64,000 nucleotides of DNA from Dipteris shenzhenensis (lineage: Eukaryota > Polypodiophyta > Polypodiopsida > Gleicheniales). Shown here piece after piece: positions 48,151 through 59,000 of the stretch (positions are counted from its first letter, which is position 1; each line of letters opens with the position of its first letter). The stretch lies in NCBI GenBank assembly GCA_047967505.1, contig CM106541.1; one strand, given 5' to 3'. The notes below the pieces were generated by a model, which had not been told where the DNA came from, made no database searches, and worked only from the letters and a program-made list of their open reading frames with translations. Made by a program: the position numbers and the translations under genes.

Positions 48151-48218
48151 TGTGTTATTGTGATACAAAATGATATACATGGCAAAGTATATGCAAATTG
48201 CTACTACTACTACTACTA

Positions 48219-49076
48219 CTACTCATTCGAATCATCATCGTCCTCCTCGTCCTCATCTTGCTGGCCTGATCCTTGGTCCTCGTGAGCTACGCCTACTCCC
48301 TAACCCTCATCAGGTGTGCCTGATCCCTGGCCCTCGTAATCGCTCGCCTCTGGTGACGGGACGCTCGATCTTTGACCCTAAGAGTGAAACCATATTAATT
48401 GAAAATTAGATTGGAACTTAAAGAGCAAAACAATTTAAAAAGTGAGATTACAAGGAGTAGACTTATACTGTGCGAGCAGCCATCTCAGCCCAATCGACTG
48501 TCGCTCCCATTGCCTCTTATTCAATAAACCATGGCTTTGTTCCTATGTGAAATGCGTGTCGCATCTCTGCATATGTAGGAAGATGACCCATCATAGCTTG
48601 CTATGGATCCAATTTACGAGAGTTAGATAAAGTGCATGTAATATGTAGTAAAACAAATAGAACAATACATTAAATGAGAAGAAGTAGACTTACCATGGTT
48701 GCCTCGAATGCCAACCGTCCGCCTGCACCAAAGTGCGGCATCCAGCCGTCTCCTCGCAGCCCTCCTCTGACCCTCGAACATTTCGGGATGGTCCCCATTC
48801 TGCTTCTTGAAGAGCTTTCAATCAACTTTGTCTGCCCAGCTGGGTTTAGCCATCCCCTTTGCGATGGAAGTATGTAAGGTTGATCTATGATGCTTCAAGA
48901 CCAAACTCATGCGCTCTCGCATATAATTCTCATTAAACTCCTAATTTGGTAGGTTAGGGTATTTTTGTTTTAATTCATCGATGATCGCCTGTTTCTTTTG
49001 GTCATCTTGATACTGCCAATCAGTAGCAATGCCGCTCTTGAAGTGATGGCTCATCAATCGCCTCATGGTGGCCATC
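48219..49076 (-). pseudogene. TNPA-like fragment of a second CACTA family (relic E)
   Basis: Minus-strand exons match the architecture of the other TNPA-like genes but are much diverged. The core reads MMATMRRLMSHHFKSG then KQKYPNLPN and MAKPSWADKV, followed by PHFGAGGRLAFEATM ending at a GTAAGT donor (about 48694). Then come AEMRHAFHIGTKPW and an acidic last exon (QQDEDEEDDDDSNE). Several TAG and TGA stops lie in the frame. The N-terminal half is missing: the fragment begins where the TNP2 tail exon of the same relic starts on the other strand. Confidence 0.7.
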
Positions 49077-49079
49077 ATT

Positions 49080-49503
49080 GCTTTGCCCTTTCTATCTTCT
49101 AATCCAAGATGGTGGTACATGATCGAAGTTGCACCACGAAGTAAGAAAATTTTTGAAGATAGAGATGTGGATATGGAGATGCCACTACCAATGCCAGATC
49201 TAATTGATCCCGATGAATCTAGCGAAGAAGATGAAGATCACAATATGAGCCAAGAGGAAGATGCACATAATGACATCGCACAGGAGGAAGATGGAGATCA
49301 CGATATTGAGGAAGAAGACAACGATCATCAAGAATCACCACACTTTATTTAAGAAGATGATCAAGTACTTTTAGGTGAATGTATGATGCTAGAGTACGAT
49401 GATGATATAGGAGATAAACTCGGAATAGAGTTAGAGATAGACTTGTTTGGCGCATTAGACTTGGCTCAAGATGAAACAGTTGATGTAAATACTCTTCATT
49501 GAT
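49080..49503 (+). pseudogene. Last exon of a TNP2-like transposase (relic E)
   Basis: SNPRWWYMIEVAPRSKKIFE matches the start of exon 8 in the other copies (DNNRWWHVIPIMPRSKVMYS), followed by the same kind of acidic tail (DESSEEDEDHNMSQEEDAHN). All upstream transposase exons are absent: the exon directly abuts the truncated TNPA-like fragment, so an internal deletion of several kilobases is inferred. Confidence 0.72.
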
Positions 49504-49700
49504 TTTTTTCATCTCAAACTTGGACATGAATATATGAACTTCAAAGCCTTGATGTACATGCTCTCATACTTTTATTCTCTCAAAAGCTCAAACATGTATG
49601 AAAATTTTAAAAAAATTGTCATTGGAAAAAACAAACTTTTAAGGTCGATATGAGAAAAAAAGATCTTTGTAAAATGTTGCTTTAAAAAAGTAACTCAGTG

Positions 49701-49802
49701 TCGCTATATAGCGACTTTTAAAATTCTGATAAACGTTGCTATATAGCGACTTTAGAAATGGTCGCTATATAGCGATGCTTGTCTAAAGTCACTATATAGC
49801 GA
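49701..49802. repeat. Array of palindrome TCGCTATATAGCGA
   Basis: Four copies at 49701-49714, 49736-49749, 49762-49775 and 49789-49802 (the second starts TT and the fourth TCAC), spaced 26-35 bp. They sit where a subterminal array of relic E is expected, and CAGTG directly precedes the first copy. They are likely protein-binding sites of a CACTA family different from A-D. Confidence 0.8.
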
Positions 49803-49892
49803 TGCTTTACGAGACACACTTCCAACACTGACAATTAGCACCCCACACACGCTAAACATCAGTACTTAAACGTTGCAATAGGATCTGTATAT

Positions 49893-50015
49893 AGTAGTTC
49901 CTCCTCCCTCCCTCCCTCCCTCTCCCCTCCCCCTCCCTCCTCCTCTCCCCTCCTCCGTCTTGCTCCTCCTCCTCCCTCTCCCCTCCTCCTCCTCCTTATG
50001 GCTCCTCCTCCCTCC
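49893..50015. repeat. CT-rich tract
   Basis: TCCTCC/CCCTCC repeats immediately downstream of the minus-strand coiled-coil frame. Confidence 0.85.
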
Positions 50016-50021
50016 TTCCTC

Positions 50022-50591
50022 TCATTCTATCGACTTCTCTCGTTCCTTCTCCACAGCACGTTGAACTTGGCAATAAATAGACCTTTCCAAATCTTGTTTG
50101 CATTTAGTGATCTTTTGGATTGATTCTTCCAATTCATGTCGCTCCAAGTCCAGTGCATGCGCTTTGTCATCACTGAGTTCTTTGTTTTGCAATTGGAGAT
50201 CTTGCATACTATTATGCATTGCCACAATAGTAATATTTCCCAAATATGCAAGTTCTTCTGCTTGGGCTCTCTGCACCTCACTTGCTTGCATAGCCAATGT
50301 TTGAGAATGGTTCAATCGATTGTAATAACTGAGCAATTCAGCATGTCCATTGCCAACAAACTGAACAACATCATGCACTGTATGAAAAGGAGGACTCTTT
50401 TGGGTGGCAGTGTCTAAAGGATACAAGTTTCCATCCACCCAAATGTGAAGAAAGTTCTTCCCTTGTAATCAAAGACTATGGAGCACACTTTGAGGAGTTC
50501 CACTATATCCCAAATAGTGTGTGCTTTCATATTCTACCTCTAGTTGTAGGTTCACATGGTACTTGTTGGATATGTCCTCGAATGGTGCCAT
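50022..50591 (-). pseudogene. Unrecognised coiled-coil protein with one stop
   Basis: The frame opens MAPFEDISNKYHVNLQLEVE and meets a TGA after QSVLHSL (explicable from CGA). It continues in the same frame to WVDGNLYPLDTATQKSPPF and a long helical C-terminal part rich in Gln, Glu and Lys (MQDLQLQNKELSDDKAHALD), a probable coiled coil. About 189 codons. No family recognised. It is bracketed by a CT-rich tract at its 3' side and a purine-rich repeat at its 5' side. Confidence 0.45.
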
Positions 50592-50624
50592 GAGTACTCA
50601 AAGAGAGGTATCAGTGATGCAGGC

Positions 50625-50850
50625 TAAAACGTAGGGGAGAGCTGGCAAAGATGGAGCAGTGAGAGGGAGAGAGTAGCAAGGAAGAGGGAGGAGGAGAGTA
50701 GGGCGACAAGTGTAGAAGGGAGAGGAGCTACTACAGAAGGGAGGAGGAGGGGAGAGATGCTATAGGAGGGAGGAGAAGGGGAGAGATTCTGCAGGAGGGA
50801 GGAGTAGAGGAAAGGGAGCCTGGGCGGCTAGAGAAGGAGAGCTTCTAGAA
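50625..50850. repeat. Purine-rich tandem repeat
   Basis: GGAGGGAGGAG then AAGGGGAGAGAT-type units of about 38 bp are repeated near 50735-50815, within a wider GA-rich stretch. Confidence 0.8.
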
Positions 50851-50913
50851 GACCCTACTATGTACAGACGCATAGTAGGAAGTTTGATTTACATGACTAT
50901 TACCAAGCCAGTG

Positions 50914-51375
50914 CAACATAGAGTCAGACAAGGGGGCGTTGGGTCCTAAGAGAACCCCAAATGTAAAATGTTTGATGAATAAAGTTAACACTATTAATTT
51001 GAGTCAATTATAGATTCCAAAATTCACAAATTTGTTTGAAAATTGCAGAATTGCATGTGTGACATGGTAGGGCGGAGGGGTGAGTGGGTTGGGAGGGAGG
51101 GTGGTGAAGATTAAGTATTACCAAACTAGCAACAAAAGACTGGAGGGGGAGCGGGTGCACTCAAAAAACCCTAATTTAAAAGAAAAACCCTAAAGAGCTT
51201 TAAGAAAGACTATATAAAGCACTTAAAAACCCTAAAATCCCTCATGTCTATGGCACAAGTTAAACAAATTGCTAGACCCACTGGACACTGTTTAGATACT
51301 ATCTGCTCTCCTCCTCACAACTCTATGGCCTCCGAACACACTGCAAGCCCCAATGGCCAAGAGGGCAATGATCAG
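50914..51375 (+). repeat. 5' region of the H3-like gene, left copy of a 0.46-kb duplication
   Basis: Nearly identical to 63536-64000, starting CAACATAGAGTCAGA and continuing past the first codons of the H3-like gene. The repeated unit probably extends beyond the window on the right. Confidence 0.93.
51209..51217 (+). promoter_or_regulatory. Probable TATA box of the H3-like gene
   Basis: TATATAAAG lies 41 bp before the start codon at 51250. In the duplicate copy the same position reads TATATGAAG. Confidence 0.5.
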
Positions 51376-52031
51376 CAAGGATCTAAAGGCAGTTCTCATC
51401 ATCAAGAGTCCTAGCAACACGAGTCCCCACCATCCGACTCTCATGGGGGATCCCAGAGATCTCAGCACCATGAGGAATCCCAGCATGATGAAGGATCCAA
51501 GAACGATCAGTGATCCTCTCAGTCCTTCCACACAACTAATCGTGGAAGTAGAGAGTTCTACCAAGAGGGATAAAATAGTCCAATCAATCATGATCAACTG
51601 CCCCTCCCTCCTCTGTGGGGTCCTAGCATGGAGCATCTAGACCAACAAGGGAAGCAAGAAAGGCAAAGAGAGGAGATGGAGACATTAAAGGCACCACAAC
51701 AAGAGGAAGTATTTGGCAGGCTCATAGATATAATGAACCTTGGCCCCAATCCTCCAACCAAGCAGACTGCATGGAAGAGCACCATGAACCCTCTGTGCCT
51801 CGAGATTGTCACATATGAGGAGCCTCTAGTATGACCTGAGAAAGAGCCTCCACCTGCCGTCTCATAGCCTCATCAAAAGGAAAAGGAACCAAGGACAAAT
51901 AAGACCCCTAGGCATGACAAGCCACCTCGAAGGACCCACCAGACACAGGAAGAGGAGTTTGAAGGAGCGGTTGCAAGGGAGGAGAGGTGAAAGAAGTTCA
52001 AAGCAGACAAGCGGCCATGAGGCCATGTCCA

Positions 52032-52754
52032 TGTTAGATATCAATGCTCCACTCTCGTGTAACTATGTGGGAACCAGCTAACTCTACTTATAAGCCCCCC
52101 ATATGAGGAGAAGGCATTTGAGTAGCTCGGTTATCCGGTAGGTCCTGGTTTGGACACGAGATGGGGGCCATGCATGGCTTGATGGCTGGACAGCTTCAGA
52201 TAGAGTTGGCACACTGCCAATTAGGCTACATGCAAGTGTGGGAAGGCATCCCATGACTGACTGCACTGAGGGTAGATGGAGCATGTCTTGAGGCAATAGC
52301 CCACTCTCGAGTTGCGGGGCCCGTTTGGAGCCCCAGATGATCCCAGATGGCTCTGGGCTGAATGGCAACCATAGGTTAGTTGCTCTATTCTACGCCACGG
52401 TTCTAACGTGTGGTCGGTCGCCTATTTCGAGACTGACCTCCAATCGGCTATTTTGGGCCGACTGGGTCGGTCTCCCGATTGGGTCTAACTGACTAGGACT
52501 AGTGGCTATATAAGAGCAAGCCCGTGAAGCCCATCATCATCACTGGATATCTTAGCATCTAGCCTCTATCCTCTATTGTTTCCAGCATGCCATCGAAGCT
52601 TCTCACATAGGAGCACACGCCTGGGAGGTAGCACCATCTATTGTATCAGTTTTACAGTAATCAAATTTTTGATTCTCCATACTATCTGCTTTTCTCTCTT
52701 GCATACGAGATCCTAAAATCTGTTGAGCACATACGTTGTATTTGTTTTTTTACA
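52032..52754 (+). repeat. 5' LTR of copia-1
   Basis: 723 bp, TG...CA ends. It contains GGCTATATAAGAGCAAGCCC (near 52503), whose TATATAAG is a likely TATA box for element transcription. Confidence 0.93.
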
Positions 52755-52766
52755 TGGTATCAGAGC
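52755..52766 (+). other. Primer-binding site of copia-1
   Basis: TGGTATCAGAGC directly follows the 5' LTR and is complementary to the 3' end of plant initiator methionine tRNA. Confidence 0.93.
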
Positions 52767-52824
52767 TTGAGCTCTAGCAAGAAGATTTGGTAGTGTGTTT
52801 CTGTTTGCGAGCAAAGTGTGAGAG

Positions 52825-55800
52825 ATGGCCCAGCCCGCAAGATTGCGAATCCCACTCTAGAAGTTCAAGATGAAGACCATCCTAAGTGCATACGAGCTTT
52901 GGGATACTGCTACTGGGGTGGATGTGAACTTGGTTGCGAGATTGAATCCAGCCAACGCAGAACAATAGATAGTACCAACTGTAGATGAGATTCTTGCATG
53001 GACAAGAAGAAATGCAGATGCATTGTGTTCTATTGTCTGTAGTGTAAGTGATTCTGTCATGGCGTTAATTCAACATGTCACCACAGCGGAGGAGGCATGG
53101 ACGGTCTTGAAAAATTTGTATGAGACCACAAATCAGATAGGGATTCAGAATCTGGAGACTCAACTCGTGAACGAGAAACTGTCTGAGTCTGAAGCGGCAG
53201 AGAAATTCATCACCAGGGTGAAGAATCTGCGCAATTAGATGACTGCAAATGGCATCACCATCACGAGTGAGAATCTAGCACGAGGGTGCATACAGATTCT
53301 CCCATGAAAGTATGACAGTCTTGTTACAACGCTGAATACGCAAAACAAAAATCCACCCCTCAACTTTGAGGATTTCAGCATGATGCTTCTGGAGGAGGAG
53401 ATGCATCAAAAGACGAGGACTAGAGGAGATTCGGCTTTCTCAGCTAGATCAAAGAAAGGTAAGGGTAAGGAATCCGGTAACCCATCTTCTTCTAATGATA
53501 AAAAGAGAAAGAAGAAGATCAAGTGCTTCTATTGCAACAAGGCAAGGCACAAGCAGAATGAGTGCTAGAAGAAGATTGCAGATGAGAAGAACGGAGTAAA
53601 GAAAGACTCCAGCAACAGCATGCAGGTAGTACCAGTAGAGCTGTTCATAAGCAATTGAGGAGATTTGCATGGAGGCACTTCATGTACCTTCAGATGAACC
53701 TTGGATTATTGACAGTGGTGCATCGCGCCACATGACCAATCAAAAGGATTGGTATACCTCTCTACATCCGATAGGGAATGACATCCTGGTAGCAGTCGGC
53801 AATGATGCAAAATGTCCACCAAAAGGAAAAGGTACGATTGCTCTCAAGTCAGATGGAGTTGTAAAATAGTTGTCCGATGTTTTTTATGTGCCAGATATCA
53901 AGAGGAACTTGTTGTCTGCTTTTGCGACCACGGATCGGGACCTCAAAGTTCACTTCGATAAGAATGGTGCACAAAATTTTGGATCTTCAAGGGAAGGTCA
54001 TAAGTAAAGGTACACGGTGCAACAACATCTATGCACTCTCAGCTTTCAGTGCTCGAGCCGATGTGAGCAACACTAAGCTGTGGCATGAGAGGTTTGGTCA
54101 TCTAAACCTTAGTTCTTTAAAGGAGATGCATAAAAGTGGAATGATTGCAGACCTACCAAAAATTACAGATCTTCCCGATGTATGTGAAGCTTGCATGATG
54201 GGCAAGCAGCATCGGCAACCCTTTCCTAAAGAGGCCAGTAGGGCAAAGGCTCCTCTAGAGCTCATTCACATGGACCTTTGCGGAAAGATGGAGACAGAAG
54301 CTTTGGGTGGTTCCTGCTACTTCATGACGCTGATCAACAACTACAATAGAAGGATATGGATATGCTTCATGAAGACTAAAGATGAGGCTTTTAGTAAGTT
54401 CAAAGAATGGCATGTAATGGTCGAGAAAGAAATGGGGAGGAAGGTGAAGAAGTTGAGATCAGACAGAGGGTGAGTTCACATCAAGTGAATTCAAAAGTTA
54501 CTGCAAAAGTCACGGGATCAAGAGGCAGAAACCCCCACCACATACATCAAAGCAAAATAGAGTAGCAGAGCACAAGATGCGCATCATTTGTGAAATGGGC
54601 AGGAGTATGATGAAAGGGAAAGATTTGCCAAAGACTTTCTAGGCTGAAGCATGTAAAATGGTACTTTACATTTTGAATCGTAGCTACACGAAGGCTGTGA
54701 ATAGGATGACTCCACTGCATGCCTTTTCTGGTAAGAAACCTTCAGCTGCACATTTCAGAGTTTTTGGATGTGACTGTTTTATGCATGTCCCTGATGCTAA
54801 CAGGACCAAATGGGAACCAAAGAGCCAGAAGTGTATTTTCTTAGGCTACAGTGAAGAGGTGAAGGGTTACCGTCTCTATAATCCTATTACCAAGAAGTTC
54901 ATAGTAAGTCGTGATGTGGTCTTCTCAGAACAGCCGCATCGATTGGAGGAGGATGCTTCCTTCCCAGACAAGCAGGACCAGGATATCCATCCAGTATTAC
55001 CACCAATAGAAGACCAAACTCCCCCAATGGTGCTTGGGAGGATTCAAGATAAAGAAGAGGAAGAAGAGCTTGCAGAACCACAATAGCAACGGCCATTCCC
55101 AAAGTGGGTAAAGCACCATTTGGATGGTAGAGAACCTCCATCCATTCAAGAGGAATCATCCGAACACCGCCGGTCCAAGAGATTAGAGGAGAAAGAAGGG
55201 CGTAGGAACACTTGGTCAACTACGCTTTGATGACAGAGCTGATCCGTGCTGAAGAATCCAAGTGTCTTGAAGAGGCACAGGGTGGTGATAGGTGGATGGA
55301 AGCTATGCAGTCGGAGTATGGCTCCATAATAAAGAACAACACTTGGGACCCTATGGATCAACCACCAAAATGCAAGGTAATCGGCACCAAGTGGGTGTAC
55401 AAGACCAAGTACAAGTCCGACGGCATGTTGGATAAGTACAAGGCTCTCGGCTCGTGGCAAAAGGATTCGCACGGGTACATGGTTTTGATTATCAGGATAC
55501 TTTTGCTCCCACAGCTCGACTAACCACAATTCCCAGTGTTTTGGCTTTAGTAGCATAGGAAAGTTGGCCCGTGTTTCAGATGGATGTAAAATCTGCCTTT
55601 TTGAATGGAGATCTCAAGGAGGAGGTATACGTGGAACAACCACTAGGTTTTGTGATCCCTAGTTCAGAAGGTAAAGTTTGTAAACTAAAGAAGGCACTTT
55701 ATGAGCTGAAAAGGGCCCCACAAGCATGGTACCAACAGATTGATACCTACTTTCTACAAAACATGTTTAGAAGGAGCCCATCTGATGCAAATTTGTATAT

Positions 55801-56758
55801 CTACAGAGAAGGAGGCAGGTGTATGATCATGGTCCTTTATGTGGACGACCTAGTCATAACAACGAACCATGAAGAGAAGATCTCGCAGATAAAGCAGTTG
55901 CTAGGAAGAGAGTTTGAAATGACAGACCTCGAACTGATGCATTTCTGTTTGGGGATTGAAGTTTGGCAAGAGCCAAAACAGATCATCTCACAGCTGAAGT
56001 ATGCTGCTGGAGAGATACTGAAGGCATTTGGCATGGCTGAGTGCAAGATAGTTGGCACCCCTATGGAGGTCGACATGAAGCTCTCAAACGAGGATTCATC
56101 ATCATTGGTGGACGAAGCAAAGTACAGAAGGCTTGTGGGCAGTTTGATTTACTTGTGCAACACGTGGCCAAACACCAGTTTTGCAACTGGTGTACTAAGC
56201 AGGTTTTCCAATAAGCCCCGAGAGAACCATTGGAGGATAGGGATGCGAGTGCTGAAATACATCAAAGGCACACTTGATTATGGCATCACCTATACCATGG
56301 GCAACATCTTGACCAGATTCTATGACTTGGATTGGGTAGGAGATGTGGACAGCAGGAGATCAGTGACAGGTTATTGTTTCTCACTTGGATCTTGAGCTGT
56401 GTCATGGGTCAGCAAGAAGCAACCTATAGTTGCTCTTTCTTCTACTGAGGTTGAGTACAAATCAACATGTTTTGCTTGTTGTGAGGCAGTGTGGTTAAGG
56501 AGGATTTTAGGGGACATGGGTCCAGTGCAGAACAAGCCTCCTACGCAGTTATCATGTGACAATCAGAGTTGCATGGCAATTGCAAAGAAGCCTGTGTTCC
56601 ATGCTTGCACAAAACACATTGAGATTTATCACTTTGTACACGAGCTCACCATGGATGGAGAGGTCAACTTGGTGTACTGTCTGACTACAGAGAATGCTGG
56701 CCGGGACATCTTCATGAAGGCTCTTGGAAGAGACTTGTTGGAGAGGCATCTTCATTGA
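52825..56758 (+). pseudogene. copia-1 gag-pol remnant
   Basis: Gag starts at MAQPARLRIP and ends in a zinc knuckle CFYCNKARHKQNEC (53547-53568). Protease has the motif IIDSGAS (near 53705). The pre-integrase domain has LWHERFGHLN and the CEACMMGKQ pair. The integrase core begins HMDLCG. Reverse transcriptase shows [20 protein letters not shown] and LYVDDLVI. RNase H ends the frame. Multiple stops and frame changes interrupt gag, the protease-integrase junction and the region before reverse transcriptase. Confidence 0.92.
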
Positions 56759-56803
56759 CTTGGCATTGGGCCAAAAAAGTAAGTTCACTTGTAGGTGGAC
56801 ATT

Positions 56804-56812
56804 GAGGGGGGG
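56804..56812 (+). other. Polypurine tract of copia-1
   Basis: GAGGGGGGG immediately before the 3' LTR, the usual plus-strand primer position. Confidence 0.85.
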
Positions 56813-57551
56813 TGTTAGATATCAATGCTCCACTCTCGTCGTGTAACTATGCAGGAACCAGCTAGCTCTACTTGTAAGGCCCCCATACGAGGAGAAGGCA
56901 TTTGAGTAGCTCAGTTATTCAGTAGGTCCTAGTTTGGACACAAGATGGGGGGCCATGTGTGGCCTGATGGCTGGATGGCTTCAGATAGAGTTGGCACACT
57001 GCCAACTAGGCTACATGCAAGTGCGGGAAGGCATCCCATGACTGACCGCACTAAGGGTAGATGGAGCATTTCCTAGGGTAGCAGCCCACTCTAGGGTTGC
57101 GGGGCCCTTTTGGAGTCCCAAATGATCCTAGATGCCTCTGGGCCGAATGGAGACCGTAGGTTGGTTCTCTATTCTATGCTAGGGTTCTAACGTGTGGTCG
57201 ATGGCCTATTTCAAGATGACCTCCAATTGGCCCATTTTGGGCCGGTTGGGTTGATCTCCCAATTGGGTCTATTTGACTACGACTGGTGGCTATATAAGAG
57301 CAAGCCCGTGAAGCCCATCATCATCATTGGCTATAGCAACCCTGTTTCCTTTGCATCTAACCTCCATCTTCTACTATTTCTAGCATGCCATCGAAGCTTC
57401 TCACATAGGAGCACACGGCTGGGAGACAGCGCCATCTATTGTATCAGTTTTATAGTAATCAAATTTTTTATTCTCCATACTATCTTCTTTTCTCTCTTGC
57501 ATATGAGATCCTATTATCTGTTGAGCACAGACATTGTATTGTTTTCTTACA
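56813..57551 (+). repeat. 3' LTR of copia-1
   Basis: 739 bp, same ends as the 5' LTR but differing by several small indels and point changes, which indicates some age since insertion. Confidence 0.93.
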
Positions 57552-57954
57552 GTCTAGAGGCCAGTGCAGGGTGCCCCAAAGATTAAGACGCACAAAAAAT
57601 TAGGCATGAAGGCACTCCAAGAGATCCAAAAGTTCCAACCACTGTGGACAATCTCATTCCCGATGCAGCTTCTAGCGTGTTGTACGTGAAATAGCATAGC
57701 ATTACAAGGATGATGTGCAATTCACTTTAGGCGCTATGGGAGTAATTCAGGAGGCAACAGAGCTGATGATAGTAGGTCTTTTTGAAGACACGAACTTATA
57801 TGTTATCCATGCCAAGAGAGTGATAGTGACGGACAAGGACCTTGCACTTGCCAAGCGCATCTGCTCTGATCCCTCCCTTAGGCCCTAGATGTTGTTTAGG
57901 TTCATTTGGTGTAACTTGAATCATTTTGTAAATCTCTGCCCTTTGAGGCCAATG

Positions 57955-57960
57955 AATAAA
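57955..57960 (+). terminator. Candidate polyadenylation signal of the H3-like gene
   Basis: AATAAA 67 bp after the TAG that ends the histone-fold frame. Confidence 0.4.
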
Positions 57961-58355
57961 AGATATTTTTATGTTCTATTACTGTTCCCATGTTATTATA
58001 AATGTTACATGATGCTTTCCACCAGTTTATGCAAGCTCAGTGTGAATTTGAGTGGTCAAATGATGTTTTTTTGCCATGGCGTCGTAGAAGGAAAATGTGT
58101 TCGGCATCGTGTGGGAAGCTCAAAAATTCCAAAATCTGCTATGGTGCATATGAGGCCTATTTGACTTGAACACATTTGCCTTCTGCTCCATGGTGAGATT
58201 CTTATTGGATTGCTCAGAAATGACCATTATAGCACAAAAATTTATCTGATAGCATGCTTTTGAACATAATAGTGATTGAAAATATTAATGCCAACAACAA
58301 TTAAAGTTACAAAATACAATGACTGTATAAAATAAATTTTGTAAAAGAATAGAAC

Positions 58356-59000
58356 ATGCGCGGCAAATGCCCTCAATTGTTAGTTTCACTAATAAGAGTT
58401 ATTACACATGGGCATGGGGAAGGGCATTATGGTCATTTTGCTTTTGGATTATGGCCTCATGATCCAAACTTCACTATTCCATTATTGTCCATGTGTTTAC
58501 AAAACTTAGAGAGGTTGGAGAGACATGAGAAGGGTGATCTGGCAGAGGATGGTATGTTGAGATCAAGCAATGCACTTCTGCAGTAGGCACCCAATTCATG
58601 AAAGGCACTGGATCATCACTAAGGTAATATCAATCAACACATGTATGTGGATAAGATGCTGGCATCGGATGGCCAAATGGAGTTCAAATGATTGCCTAAA
58701 AACTTGCAACTACAGCTTGATAATTGTGGATCAGAGAATAAAAATCGCTACATGTTTGCAATTTTATCGCTCTTGGTGGCACGCTCATGGCACAAGGTAC
58801 CTTCAATATGATACAACTAGGATATCTTATGGTGTGTCATACACATGAGTACATTGATGCCATGTTTAGCAAACTCTTTGAGAAGCTCAGGACAAGCATG
58901 GATTTCACTTTCCCACACTTGCTGCATCATTTTCAAATGTGTCAATGTTCAAGTTCTGTAGCCTTCCTCATAACCCATGTCCCTAACTTCAACTAGAGTT
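58356..59000 (+). pseudogene. Second, diverged DUF7869-type fragment
   Basis: Pieces in different frames preserve the landmarks of the DUF7869 core: VITHGHGEGHYGHFAFGLWP, then LQLDNCGSENKNRYMF (near 58714), then VCHTHEYIDAMFSKLFEKLR. These align with IQADNCGRENKN and VGHTHEDIDQVFS of the gene at 35363-39128, but the sequences are far apart, so they are different families. Several frameshifts and stops; not functional. Confidence 0.65.

Larger units (their letters stand above)
40477..48162 (+). mobile_element. CACTA transposon copy D, complete but decayed
   Basis: A 7,686-bp element starting CACAACAAGACAAACACCCA and ending, reverse-complemented, CACAATAACACAAAGCAACT, with target duplication ATA (40474-40476 and 48163-48165). 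Same gene plan as B. Its motif arrays are heavily altered to TpG/CpA forms (AGATGCG, AGACATG, GCATCTA), which makes it the oldest-looking of the complete copies. It lies directly 3' of the last exon of CACTA relic E. Confidence 0.95.
52032..57551 (+). mobile_element. Ty1/copia LTR retrotransposon, full length (copia-1)
   Basis: Long terminal repeats at 52032-52754 and 56813-57551 begin TGTTAGATATCAATGCTCCA and end TTACA. The flanking 5-bp duplication is GTCCA at left and GTCTA at right, one base apart. The primer-binding site, purine tract and gag-pol order (protease, integrase, reverse transcriptase, RNase H) define a copia element. It disrupts the H3-like gene. The coding region has many stops, so it is not autonomous. 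Confidence 0.95.
51250..57888 (+). pseudogene. Histone H3-like gene with very long tail, split by a copia element
   Basis: The frame starts MAQVKQIARPTGH, matching the histone H3 start ARTKQTAR with Lys4 and Arg8 kept and Lys9 replaced by Pro. It runs in one frame to 52031, resumes after the copia element at 57552, and enters the histone fold with KTHKKLGMKALQEIQKFQ. After a small frameshift come RVVREIA, DDVQFTLGAMGVIQEA, VGLFEDTNLYVIHAKR and DKDLALAKRI. The tail before the fold is about 280 residues, against about 43 in H3; it is hydrophilic, rich in Gln, Ser, His and Pro. Loop 1 has the length of ordinary H3, not the longer form of CENH3. About nine in-frame stops occur (TAG, TGA, one TAA). 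Not functional here. Confidence 0.75.

Noticed and set aside
51250-57888. Calling the histone-like gene CENH3
   Set aside because: The loop 1 segment has the same length as in ordinary H3, without the extra residues typical of CENH3, and the N-terminus follows ARTKQTAR closely.
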